NCBI RefSeq assembly: GCF_002355535.1
Contig: NZ_AP017457.1
Location: 558,001-622,000, forward strand
Direction: 5' to 3'
Length of the DNA: 64,000 bases
DNA from: Aurantimicrobium minutum
GTDB lineage: Bacteria; Actinomycetota; Actinomycetes; Actinomycetales; Microbacteriaceae
Shown one piece after another: positions 19,586 through 28,360 of the stretch (the stretch's first letter is position 1; each line of letters begins with the position of its first letter). Made by a program: the position numbers and the translations under genes. The notes under the pieces are model-generated. The model saw only the letters and a list, made by a program, of their open reading frames with translations. It did no database searches and was not told the DNA's origin.

Positions 19586-22500
19586 ATGTCGCTAGCGACT
19601 CCCCATCAACGCTTTTCATTGGCACCCACTGCCCAAGGTCTTTATGACCCCGCACTAGAAAAAGACGCCTGTGGTTTAGCCATGGTCGCAACTTTGCGAG
19701 GCATTCCTGGGCACGACATCATTGATGTCGCATTGAGTTCTCTTCGTAACCTCGAGCACCGAGGTGCTGTTGGATCTGATGCTGGTACTGGTGACGGGGC
19801 CGGTATTTTGACTCAGATTCCTGATGCGTTCTTGCGTGAAGTCGTTGACTTCGAGCTTCCTTCTGCTGGTACTTATGCCGTTGGTAACGCATTTCTTCCT
19901 TTGAAAGAATCCGAACGAGCAGCGATTCAAGCTCGCTTTGCTGAAATTGCACACAGCGAAGGACTCAAGGTTTTAGGGTGGCGTGTTGTTCCAACTGCTC
20001 CTGAGAACCTCGGAAAGCTCGCACGCGAAGCGATGCCTGCTATTGAACAGGCTTTCGTCACATCTTCTTCAGGAGACCTTTTCGGCATCGAACTGGACCG
20101 CCTGATTTACCGTTTACGCAAGCGCGTTGAACGTGAATGTGAAATCTATTTTGCATCTTTGTCTTCGCGCACCCTTGTTTACAAGGGCATGGTTACCACC
20201 TTGCAGCTGGAGCCTTTCTATCCAGATCTCAGTGATGTGCGTTTTGCTTCCACTCTCGCTCTGGTGCACTCTCGTTATTCCACGAACACCTTCCCCTCGT
20301 GGCCGCTGGCACACCCATTCCGTTTCATCTGTCACAACGGTGAAATCAACACTGTTCAGGGAAACCGTAACTGGATGCGTGCCCGTCAGTCGCAGTTAGA
20401 GTCCGAACTCCTTGGCGACATGAAGGATTTACTACCTATATGCACCCCTGGCGCTTCGGACAGTGCATCTTTCGACGAGGTAGTTGAACTTCTCACTTTG
20501 GCTGGCCGTTCACTTCCTCACGCAATCATGATGATGGTTCCCGAGGCATGGGAAAACCAGCCAGATATGGATCCCACACGTCGTGCGTTCTACGAGTACC
20601 ACTCCTCCTTGATGGAGCCTTGGGATGGTCCTGCAGCAATCTGCTTTACTGACGGTTCTCTTGTTGGAGCAACGCTGGACCGTAACGGTTTGCGCCCTGG
20701 ACGTTACCTTGTTACCGATGACGGTCTCATTGTCGTGGGTTCTGAAATTGGCGTTTACGACGTTGACCCCGCAAAGGTTGTTCAGAAGGGCCGTTTACAG
20801 CCAGGCAAGATGTTATTGGTCGACACCGTTGCCGGTCGCATCATCTCCGATGATGAAATCAAGAGCGAACTCGCCGCTTCTGGTCCCTGGCAGGAATGGA
20901 TTGACCAGTCGCGTATTGACCTCGAAGAACTCCCCGAGCGTGAGCACATTGCTCACACCCGTAGCTCGGTTATTCGTCGTCAGCGCACTTTCGGATACAC
21001 CGAAGAAGAACTACGCATCATGCTTGCTCCTATGGCAAAAACCGGTGCAGAGCCTCTCGGTGCTATGGGAACAGATACTCCTATTGCTGTTCTTTCTTCT
21101 CGTCCACGTTTACTTTTCGATTACTTTGTTCAGCAGTTTGCACAAGTAACCAATCCCCCTCTTGACTCCATTCGTGAAGAGGTTGTGACCAGCCTGAAGT
21201 TGGGTTTGGGTCCCGAGCGAAACTTGCTAGCTGCCGGTCCCGAGCACACTGAACAGGTTGTTCTCGATTTCCCTGTGATTGATAACGATCAACTGGCAAA
21301 GGTTCTCCACATTCGTGGAAAGAACGGTGCCCGTGAAGGAATCAAGCTCAAAGGACTTTACAAAGTCAATAAGGGTCCTCGTGCCATGGAGAAGCGCCTA
21401 GCGCAGCTCTGTGAAGAAGTAGATGAGGCAATTGCTCAGGGCATCAAGTTCATCGTGCTTTCTGACCGTGACTCGAACTCAGATATGGCCCCCATTCCAT
21501 CCTTGATGATGGTTTCGACGGTTCATCACCACCTGATTCGTACTGAAAACCGCACCAAAGTTGGCATTGTTGTTGAAGCCGGTGACGTTCGTGAAGTTCA
21601 CCATGTCGCTGTATTGCTGGGTTATGGTGCTTCTGCTGTCAACCCCTACCTCGCGATGGAAACGTGCGAGCAATTAGTCCGTGATGAATTCATCACGGGT
21701 GTGACGACGGAGAAGGCAACCAAGAACGTCATCAAGGCACTCGGTAAGGGTGTTCTGAAGGTGATGTCGAAGATGGGTATTTCAACCGTCTCGTCCTACA
21801 CCGGCGCGCAGACCTTCGAAGCAGTTGGTCTCTCTCAGGAGTTTGTTGACCAGTACTTCACTGGAACCACCAGCAAGCTTGGGGGAGTGGGCATCGATGT
21901 TATTGCTGCTGAAAACCTTGCTCGCCATGCTTCTGCCTACCCCTCCGATGGTGCGCCGCTGACAACTGAGCGTTTGACCACTGGTGGCGAGTTCCAGTGG
22001 CGTCGCGATGGAGCACCGCACTTGTTCAACCCTGAAACTGTGTTCAAGCTTCAGCACTCCACACGTGAACGTCGTTTCGACACATTCCGTGAGTACACCA
22101 AGCTGGTCGACGATCAGACTCGTGAACTGATGACCCTTCGAGGTCTCTTCACCCTCGAAACAGGCAAGCGTAACCCTGTGCCTCTCGATGAAGTTGAATC
22201 AGTAGAGTCAATCGTGAAACGCTTCTCAACTGGTGCGATGAGCTATGGCTCGATTTCACCTGAGGCTCACGAGACACTCGCAATTGCGATGAACTCTATT
22301 GGTGCCAAGAGCAACACCGGTGAGGGTGGTGAAGACGTTGCCCGTCTTCTTGACCCCACACGCCGTTCTGCCATCAAGCAGGTTGCTTCTGGTCGTTTTG
22401 GTGTCACCAGCATGTATCTCACTCACGCTGATGACATTCAGATCAAGATGGCACAAGGTGCTAAGCCTGGTGAAGGAGGACAGCTCCCCAACAACAAGGT

Positions 22501-24148
22501 TTACCCTTGGATTGCGCGCACACGTCACGCAACCGCCGGCGTCGGTTTGATTTCTCCACCTCCACATCACGACATTTACTCCATTGAAGACCTCAAGCAA
22601 TTGATCTTCGATGTGAAGCGCGCTAACCCCGCTGCTCGCGTGCATGTGAAGCTCGTGAGCCAGTCCGGTATTGGTGCTGTTGCTGCGGGTGTTTCTAAGG
22701 CCCTTGCTGACGTCGTTCTGATTTCAGGCCACGACGGTGGTACAGGTGCAAGCCCACTGAACTCCCTCAAGCACGCTGGAACGCCGTGGGAGCTAGGTCT
22801 AGCTGAAGCCCAGCAGACTCTGATGCTCAACGGCATGCGTGACCGTGTATCCGTTCAGGTAGATGGTCAGCTCAAGACCGGCCGCGACGTTATTGTTGCT
22901 GCACTCCTGGGGGCTGAAGAGTTTGGTTTCGCAACCGCGCCGCTTGTGGTCTCAGGCTGCATCATGATGCGTGTGTGTCACCTTGACACCTGCCCTGTTG
23001 GTGTTGCAACACAGAACCCTGAGCTTCGTGCACGCTTCACGGGTAAGCCAGAGTTCGTGGTTAACTTCTTTGAGTTCATCGCTCAGGAAGTTCGTGAATA
23101 CCTTGCAGAGCTGGGCTATCGCAGCCTTGACGAAATCATTGGTCGTAATGATCTCTTGAATGTCAATGATGCAGTTGAACACTGGAAATCTGAGGGTCTA
23201 GACCTTGAGCCCATTCTTGTTGGACCAAAGTTCCTTGCAGACGAACCTCGTATTCGTGCACGTGCACAGGACCACGAACTCGAAGAACACTTCGACAACG
23301 AGCTCATTAACCTGTCTCGTGCTGCATTGTCTGAGGGGAAGCCTGTCTCGATTGAGCTTCCTATCCGCAATACAGAACGTGCTGTGGGAACCATGCTTGG
23401 CCACGAATTGACTAAGAAGTATGGTCAGGACGCTTTGCCACATGGAACCATTGACATCACGCTAACCGGTACAGCTGGTCAGTCTTTCGGTGCCTTCGTT
23501 CCTGCAGGAATCACCTTGCGCTTGGTTGGAGACTCAAACGATTATGTAGGTAAGGGACTTTCTGGCGGCACTATCGTTGTGAAGCCTTCACCTTCCGCAA
23601 CGTTTGCTCCGGAAGAGAACGTTATTGCTGGAAACGTTATTGGTTATGGCGCTACCAGCGGTTCTATCTTCATCAGCGGTCTTGTTGGTGAACGCTTCTT
23701 GGTTCGTAACTCTGGTGCAACCGCTGTTGCCGAGGGTGTGGGGGACCACGCGCTTGAATACATGACCGGTGGACTTGCCGTCATTCTCGGTTCTACGGGT
23801 CGCAACCTCGGTGCTGGCATGTCTGGTGGCATTGCCTACGTACATTCACTAGACCCCTATAACGTCAATGCAGATTCGCTTGGTTCTGGCGAGCTTCGTT
23901 TAGAGAAGTTGGGAAGCGCAGATGCAGAAATCCTCAAGGACATCCTCGAATCTCATCTTGCAGAGACAGGGTCACCACGAGCTGCTTCACTTCTTGCCCA
24001 CTTTGAGAAATCGGTTAAGGACTTCACCAAGGTTGTTCCGCGAGATTACGCGGCGGTATTAGAAGTACGTCAGGATGCTGAGAAAGCAGGTATTGACCCA
24101 GACGGGGATGCAACCTGGCAAAAAATTATGGAGGTGACCGGTGGCTGA
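19586..24148 (+). CDS. gltB: Glutamate synthase large (alpha) subunit
   Basis: A 1,520-residue enzyme that, with GltD, transfers glutamine amide to 2-oxoglutarate, the GOGAT step of ammonium assimilation. Cys29 in DACGLAMV is the catalytic nucleophile exposed after removal of a short propeptide. The central and FMN domains follow ([14 protein letters not shown]), with the 3Fe-4S ligands Cys1125, Cys1131 and Cys1136 ([10 protein letters not shown]) and a C-terminal GXGXG beta-helix ([14 protein letters not shown]). GAGAGGAGGG before ATG is a strong ribosome site. It overlaps gltD by 8 bases. Confidence 0.98.
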   Translation: MSLATPHQRFSLAPTAQGLYDPALEKDACGLAMVATLRGIPGHDIIDVALSSLRNLEHRGAVGSDAGTGDGAGILTQIPDAFLREVVDFELPSAGTYAVGNAFLPLKESERAAIQARFAEIAHSEGLKVLGWRVVPTAPENLGKLAREAMPAIEQAFVTSSSGDLFGIELDRLIYRLRKRVERECEIYFASLSSRTLVYKGMVTTLQLEPFYPDLSDVRFASTLALVHSRYSTNTFPSWPLAHPFRFICHNGEINTVQGNRNWMRARQSQLESELLGDMKDLLPICTPGASDSASFDEVVELLTLAGRSLPHAIMMMVPEAWENQPDMDPTRRAFYEYHSSLMEPWDGPAAICFTDGSLVGATLDRNGLRPGRYLVTDDGLIVVGSEIGVYDVDPAKVVQKGRLQPGKMLLVDTVAGRIISDDEIKSELAASGPWQEWIDQSRIDLEELPEREHIAHTRSSVIRRQRTFGYTEEELRIMLAPMAKTGAEPLGAMGTDTPIAVLSSRPRLLFDYFVQQFAQVTNPPLDSIREEVVTSLKLGLGPERNLLAAGPEHTEQVVLDFPVIDNDQLAKVLHIRGKNGAREGIKLKGLYKVNKGPRAMEKRLAQLCEEVDEAIAQGIKFIVLSDRDSNSDMAPIPSLMMVSTVHHHLIRTENRTKVGIVVEAGDVREVHHVAVLLGYGASAVNPYLAMETCEQLVRDEFITGVTTEKATKNVIKALGKGVLKVMSKMGISTVSSYTGAQTFEAVGLSQEFVDQYFTGTTSKLGGVGIDVIAAENLARHASAYPSDGAPLTTERLTTGGEFQWRRDGAPHLFNPETVFKLQHSTRERRFDTFREYTKLVDDQTRELMTLRGLFTLETGKRNPVPLDEVESVESIVKRFSTGAMSYGSISPEAHETLAIAMNSIGAKSNTGEGGEDVARLLDPTRRSAIKQVASGRFGVTSMYLTHADDIQIKMAQGAKPGEGGQLPNNKVYPWIARTRHATAGVGLISPPPHHDIYSIEDLKQLIFDVKRANPAARVHVKLVSQSGIGAVAAGVSKALADVVLISGHDGGTGASPLNSLKHAGTPWELGLAEAQQTLMLNGMRDRVSVQVDGQLKTGRDVIVAALLGAEEFGFATAPLVVSGCIMMRVCHLDTCPVGVATQNPELRARFTGKPEFVVNFFEFIAQEVREYLAELGYRSLDEIIGRNDLLNVNDAVEHWKSEGLDLEPILVGPKFLADEPRIRARAQDHELEEHFDNELINLSRAALSEGKPVSIELPIRNTERAVGTMLGHELTKKYGQDALPHGTIDITLTGTAGQSFGAFVPAGITLRLVGDSNDYVGKGLSGGTIVVKPSPSATFAPEENVIAGNVIGYGATSGSIFISGLVGERFLVRNSGATAVAEGVGDHALEYMTGGLAVILGSTGRNLGAGMSGGIAYVHSLDPYNVNADSLGSGELRLEKLGSADAEILKDILESHLAETGSPRAASLLAHFEKSVKDFTKVVPRDYAAVLEVRQDAEKAGIDPDGDATWQKIMEVTGG

Positions 24149-25598
24149 TCCCAAAGGTTTCTTAAACACTCGTCAACGTGAACTTCCAGCTCGTCGCCCC
24201 GTTCCCATCAGACTCATGGACTGGAAAGAGGTCTATGAAGCAGGTGATCGTGAAACGCTAGTGCGTCAAGCAGGCCGCTGCATGGATTGTGGAATTCCGT
24301 TCTGTCACCAGGGATGCCCTCTAGGGAACCTTATTCCCGAATGGAATGACCTCACCTGGCGAGGAGATGACAAAGATGCAATTGATCGCCTTCATGCGAC
24401 CAATAACTTCCCAGAATTCACTGGACGCCTGTGTCCTGCACCCTGTGAATCTTCCTGTGTATTGAGCATAAACCAGCCTGCTGTGACCATCAAACAGGTT
24501 GAAGTATCCATCATTGATAAGGCCTTCGATGAAGGGTGGGTTACACCTCTCATTCCAGAACGTCTTTCAGGTAAAACTGTTGCTGTAGTTGGCTCAGGAC
24601 CTGCAGGTCTTGCAGCTGCACAGCAGCTCACGCGTGCCGGTCACACAGTTGCTGTGTATGAACGTGACGAAAAGATCGGCGGTCTTCTCCGTTACGGTAT
24701 TCCAGATTTCAAAATGGAAAAGATCCACATCGATCGACGTCTAGAGCAGATGGAAGCAGAAGGTACGCGTTTCCGCCCTGGCATCAACATCGGCACAGAC
24801 ATTACCTGGGAAGACCTACGCAAACGTTATGACGCAGTTGTGATTGCAACAGGAGCCATGGTTCCTCGTGATCTTCCCATCCCGGGTCGTGACCTCAACG
24901 GTGTTCACTTCGCTATGGATTATCTTGCACAGTCCAACCGTGCAGTTGATGGTCAGGATGTTCCCAACCAGATTCACGCTCAGGGCAAGCACGTTGTAAT
25001 TTTGGGTGGCGGTGACACCGGTGCTGACTGTATAGGTACTGCTCACCGTCACCAGGCAGCCTCGGTGACCAACTTGGCTATTGGCAAGCAACCACCAACA
25101 GAGCGCCCTGATTCTCAACCGTGGCCAACGTTTCCCAACCTTTTTGAAGTTGCAAGTGCACACGAAGAGGGTGGTACTCGTGAGTACCTTGTCTCAACCG
25201 TTGAGTTCTTGGGCGATAAAGACGGCAATGTTCGTGCTGTACGAGTAGCTGAGACTGAATTCGTCGATGGTGCCCGTGTTCCTAAGGCGGGTACTGAAAG
25301 AGAAATCCCTGCAGATTTGGTCCTCCTAGCGCTCGGATTTACTGGCCCAGAAGGTGACATTGCCAACTCAGAACTTAGCGTAAGCTTCAACCAGCGTGGA
25401 AACATCAATCGTGATGATCACTATGCAACCGCAGAACCTGGAGTTTTTGTTGCTGGTGATGCTGGGCGCGGACAATCTCTGATTGTCTGGGCTATCGCCG
25501 AGGGTCGCGCGGCTGCAGCAGCAGTTGACCGCTACCTTGAAGGTGAAACGTTGCTTCCAGCTCCGGTAGCACCCACAGACCGCGGCTTCGCGGTTTAG
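24141..25598 (+). CDS. gltD: Glutamate synthase small (beta) subunit
   Basis: A 485-residue FAD/NADPH protein that delivers electrons to GltB. The N-terminal 4Fe-4S region has Cys47, Cys50, Cys55 and Cys59 plus [21 protein letters not shown] is the FAD loop and [11 protein letters not shown] the NADPH loop. GTG start lies inside the end of gltB, with GGAGGTGA upstream. The last codons form a small GC-rich hairpin (25579-25594) that could aid termination before pyk. Confidence 0.97.
   Translation: MADPKGFLNTRQRELPARRPVPIRLMDWKEVYEAGDRETLVRQAGRCMDCGIPFCHQGCPLGNLIPEWNDLTWRGDDKDAIDRLHATNNFPEFTGRLCPAPCESSCVLSINQPAVTIKQVEVSIIDKAFDEGWVTPLIPERLSGKTVAVVGSGPAGLAAAQQLTRAGHTVAVYERDEKIGGLLRYGIPDFKMEKIHIDRRLEQMEAEGTRFRPGINIGTDITWEDLRKRYDAVVIATGAMVPRDLPIPGRDLNGVHFAMDYLAQSNRAVDGQDVPNQIHAQGKHVVILGGGDTGADCIGTAHRHQAASVTNLAIGKQPPTERPDSQPWPTFPNLFEVASAHEEGGTREYLVSTVEFLGDKDGNVRAVRVAETEFVDGARVPKAGTEREIPADLVLLALGFTGPEGDIANSELSVSFNQRGNINRDDHYATAEPGVFVAGDAGRGQSLIVWAIAEGRAAAAAVDRYLEGETLLPAPVAPTDRGFAV
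25579..25597 (+). terminator. Possible weak hairpin at the 3' end of gltD
   Basis: ACCGCG and CGCGGT pair around a GCTT loop inside the last codons of gltD, followed by TTTAG only. Without a long U tract this is a weak candidate for termination between gltBD and pyk. Confidence 0.35.
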
Positions 25599-25604
25599 TA
25601 CGAT
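25599..25604 (+). promoter_or_regulatory. Candidate -10 box for pyk
   Basis: TACGAT directly after the gltD stop fits the TANNNT pattern of this window and would give a leader of about 50 bases for pyk. No convincing -35 element is seen. Confidence 0.35.
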
Positions 25605-25661
25605 AGTTGTGTCGCAACTCCCTCCTGCGACCAGGCACCACTGAAACGAAAGAGACATTTC

Positions 25662-27107
25662 ATGAGACGCGCCAAAATCGTTGCGACCTTAGGTCCAGCA
25701 ACTTCTAGCTATGAAAGCCTGAAGTCAATCATCGAAGCTGGTGTGGACGTAGCTCGTATGAACCTCTCACACGGTTCCTACGACGTTCACGAAGAGGTTT
25801 ATCGCAACGTACGCAAGGCTGCTAAAGATGTAGGCAAGCCCGTTGCCGTCCTTGTTGATCTCCAAGGACCCAAGATTCGACTCGGCAAGTTTGAAGCTGG
25901 ACCCTACGACCTCGCAGAAGGCGACATCTTCAAGATAACCATTGAAGACATCGTTGGGAATAAGGAGATCAGCTCCACTACTTTTAAGGGCCTTCCTCAG
26001 GACGTCAAGCCAGGCGATCCACTCCTGATTGATGACGGTAAGGTCACACTCCGCGTTCTGGAAACCGATGGAACCGTAGTCACCACAGTTGTTGAGGTTC
26101 CTGGGCCTGTTTCCAACAACAAAGGAATCAACCTTCCCGGTGTAGCAGTGAACGTTCCTGCGCTGTCTGACAAAGACGAAGCCGACCTGCGTTGGGGTCT
26201 CCGTTTGGGTGCGGATTTCATTGCGTTGAGCTTCGTTCGTGATGCTGCAGACATCAAGCGTGTCCACGAAATCATGGACGAAGAAGGTGTTCGTCTTCCT
26301 GTCATTGCCAAGGTTGAGAAGCCACAAGCAGTCGATAACTTAGAAGAAATCGTTGATGCGTTTGACGCCATCATGGTTGCTCGAGGCGACCTCGGTGTCG
26401 AGCTTCCTTTAGAGGCTGTTCCTATTGTTCAAAAGCGTGCCGTCGAACTCGCACGCCGTTGGGCCAAGCCTGTCATTGTGGCAACTCAAGTACTTGAATC
26501 CATGATCTCGAGCCCACGCCCGACCCGTGCAGAAGCCTCCGACTGCGCTAACGCTGTTCTAGATGGAACAGACGCAGTCATGCTTTCTGGTGAAACCAGT
26601 GTCGGTGAATTCCCCACAATCACCGTTGCCACAATGGCACGCATCATTGAATCCACAGAAGACCACGGTATTGAGCGTATTCCTGCGCTTGGCACCAAGC
26701 CTCGCACCCAGGGTGGAGCAATAACTTTGGCTGCAAAGGAAGTTGCTGAATTCGTTGATGCAAAGTACCTCTGTGTCTTTACCGAATCTGGTGATTCTGC
26801 TCGTCGCATGGCCCGCCTGCGTTCAGACATCCCCATGATTGTTCTGACTCCTCATGAACACATTCGTCGCCGCATGGCTCTGACGTGGGGCGTCAAATCT
26901 TACTTGGTTGATGCAGTGACACACACTGACCAGATGTTTGGTCAGGTAGATGACCTTCTTCTGGGTGAAGGACTGGCAGAAGCAGGCGACAAGGTCGTCG
27001 TTATTGCTGGATCCCCTCCCGGAATTGCAGGTTCTACCAACGACCTTCGTGTTCACAAAGTAGGGGATGCACGTAACGCAGCGGCTCCCGCATACGAAAA
27101 CCTCTAG
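25662..27107 (+). CDS. pyk: Pyruvate kinase
   Basis: A 481-residue glycolytic enzyme, phosphoenolpyruvate + ADP to pyruvate + ATP. MNLSHG, VDLQGPKIRLG, IAKVEKPQAVDNLEEI and MVARGDLGVELP include the substrate, K+ and Mg-binding residues; MLSGETSVGEFP is the active-site motif after the B domain. The C-terminal allosteric domain ends in IAGSPPGIAGSTNDLRV. GAAAGAGA lies about 8 bases before ATG. A strong terminator follows within 15 bases of the stop. Confidence 0.97.
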   Translation: MRRAKIVATLGPATSSYESLKSIIEAGVDVARMNLSHGSYDVHEEVYRNVRKAAKDVGKPVAVLVDLQGPKIRLGKFEAGPYDLAEGDIFKITIEDIVGNKEISSTTFKGLPQDVKPGDPLLIDDGKVTLRVLETDGTVVTTVVEVPGPVSNNKGINLPGVAVNVPALSDKDEADLRWGLRLGADFIALSFVRDAADIKRVHEIMDEEGVRLPVIAKVEKPQAVDNLEEIVDAFDAIMVARGDLGVELPLEAVPIVQKRAVELARRWAKPVIVATQVLESMISSPRPTRAEASDCANAVLDGTDAVMLSGETSVGEFPTITVATMARIIESTEDHGIERIPALGTKPRTQGGAITLAAKEVAEFVDAKYLCVFTESGDSARRMARLRSDIPMIVLTPHEHIRRRMALTWGVKSYLVDAVTHTDQMFGQVDDLLLGEGLAEAGDKVVVIAGSPPGIAGSTNDLRVHKVGDARNAAAPAYENL

Positions 27108-27117
27108 AACACAATAG

Positions 27118-27148
27118 AAAAGCCCCTCATTTGAGGGGCTTTTCTTGT
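27118..27148. terminator. Bidirectional intrinsic terminator between pyk and tRNA-Leu
   Basis: AAAAGCCCCTCA and TGAGGGGCTTTT form an 11-12 bp stem followed by TCTTGTTT on the + strand and preceded by A residues that give U residues on the - strand. It can end both pyk and the convergent tRNA. Confidence 0.9.
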
Positions 27149-27151
27149 TTG

Positions 27152-27232
27152 TGCCGAATGTGGGACTTGAACCCACACGTCCGAAGACAAAGCATTTTGA
27201 GTGCTCCGCGTCTGCCATTCCGCCAATTCGGC
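27152..27232 (-). tRNA. tRNA-Leu (anticodon CAA)
   Basis: Read on the - strand the 81-base sequence begins GCCGAATTGGCGGAATGGCA and ends GTTCAAGTCCCACATTCGGCA, with a 7-bp acceptor stem GCCGAAT/ATTCGGC, a long variable arm (TGTCTTCGGACG) typical of class II tRNA, and anticodon loop CTCAAAA giving CAA, which reads UUG leucine codons. The 3' CCA is not encoded. The pyk terminator lies just beyond its 3' end. Confidence 0.95.
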
Positions 27233-27255
27233 TCTTAACATCTATAAGAATATCC

Positions 27256-27267
27256 TAGGCTTGAGTC
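27256..27267 (+). promoter_or_regulatory. Leaderless-type promoter of pdtaR
   Basis: TAGGCT, then 6 bases, then the ATG of pdtaR. No Shine-Dalgarno is present between box and start, so transcription should begin at or next to the start codon. Confidence 0.65.
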
Positions 27268-27885
27268 ATGGCTGACCAAGAAATCCAAACTCCCACTAAA
27301 CGTCGAGTTGTTGTCGCAGAAGATGAGTCGCTTATCCGTATGGATATTGTCGAAACACTTCGAGATAACGGTTTTGATGTGGTCGGCGAAGCAGGGGATG
27401 GCGAAGCCGCTGTGGTGCTAGCAAAGGAACTACGTCCAGATTTGGTCGTCATGGATGTCAAAATGCCCAAGTTAGACGGCATTTCAGCTGCTGATCAGCT
27501 CAACAAAGAACACATTGCTCCCGTTGTGCTTCTGACTGCATTCAGCCAGAAAGAACTCGTTGAGCGTGCCACAGAGGCTGGTGCATTAGCCTATGTAGTC
27601 AAGCCATTCACTCCCAACGATCTTCTCCCTGCTGTAGAAATTGCGCTTTCACGTTGGGCGCAAATTGTTGCACTTGAAAATGAAGTTGCAGATCTTTCTG
27701 AACGCTTTGAAACCCGCAAAATTGTGGATATCGCCAAAGGAATTCTCAACGAGAAAATGGGCCTTACTGAACCAGAGGCGTTCCGTTGGATCCAAAAGGC
27801 CTCAATGGATCGTCGTCTGACCATGAAAGACGTGGCGATTACTATTGTTGAACAATTAGGTACAGACAATAAAAAGACGAAGTAG
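27268..27885 (+). CDS. pdtaR: ANTAR-domain response regulator, PdtaR-like
   Basis: A 205-residue cytoplasmic regulator. The receiver domain (13-130) has the acidic pair in AEDES, phospho-acceptor Asp63 (VVMDVKMP), Thr90 and Lys112 (VVKPF). A coiled linker leads to a C-terminal ANTAR RNA-binding domain (about 145-200, ETRKIVDIAKGIL to MKDVAITIVEQL), which in this family acts on nascent-RNA terminator hairpins. Layout matches mycobacterial PdtaR; its usual partner kinase PdtaS is not in the window. The stop abuts the stop of the convergent thioesterase with no gap; an AT-rich hairpin (AAAAAG...CTTTTT, 27872-27894) spans both stops. Confidence 0.92.
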   Translation: MADQEIQTPTKRRVVVAEDESLIRMDIVETLRDNGFDVVGEAGDGEAAVVLAKELRPDLVVMDVKMPKLDGISAADQLNKEHIAPVVLLTAFSQKELVERATEAGALAYVVKPFTPNDLLPAVEIALSRWAQIVALENEVADLSERFETRKIVDIAKGILNEKMGLTEPEAFRWIQKASMDRRLTMKDVAITIVEQLGTDNKKTK

Positions 27886-28314
27886 TTACTTTTTATCTTT
27901 GATGAAATTGGTCAATCGAACCGTCGATAACCTGCGGCCTTCTTGATCAGTGCAAACAATCTCGTGTGTAGTGAGGGTTCTTCCTAAGTGAAGTGCCCGA
28001 CAGGTCGCAATGACAAAACCTTCGCGTGCACTTCCTGTGTGAGTTGCGTTTACTTCAATACCTACCGCTACTCGTCCTTCGCCGGCAAACATGTTTGCAC
28101 AAATTGAACCCAACCCTTCTCCAATAACAACGTAGGCACCGCCATGAAGAATTCCTACTGATTGCGTATTACCTGCGACCGGCATTGTGGCTACGGCGTA
28201 TTCGGGAGTGAGCTCGTGTAGCTGAATATCCATTTTTTCCCACAAAGGCCCTGCAGAAAAACCTCTGAATTGTTCAAGGTTGAGAACGGGGGGGCGAACG
28301 TATTCAGCTGACAT
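27886..28314 (-). CDS. PaaI-type hotdog-fold thioesterase
   Basis: A 142-residue hotdog-fold protein with HGG at 57-59 (ILHGGAYVVIGEGLGS) and GIEVNATHTGSAREG, the two motifs of the PaaI/YbgC acyl-CoA thioesterase group. The substrate cannot be told from sequence; phenylacetyl-CoA or hydroxybenzoyl-CoA-like esters are family examples. AGGAGG lies 7 bases before ATG on the - strand. It is divergent from polA (46 bases apart) and convergent with pdtaR. Confidence 0.88.
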   Translation of the reverse strand: MSAEYVRPPVLNLEQFRGFSAGPLWEKMDIQLHELTPEYAVATMPVAGNTQSVGILHGGAYVVIGEGLGSICANMFAGEGRVAVGIEVNATHTGSAREGFVIATCRALHLGRTLTTHEIVCTDQEGRRLSTVRLTNFIKDKK

Positions 28315-28348
28315 CCGGTTTCCTCCTGAATAGGTCTTGCCTGCTGTG

Positions 28349-28360
28349 TAGGCTGGGCAC
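28349..28360 (+). promoter_or_regulatory. Leaderless-type promoter of polA
   Basis: TAGGCT, 6 bases, GTG start of polA. The box and spacing are the same as at rpe and pdtaR. Confidence 0.65.
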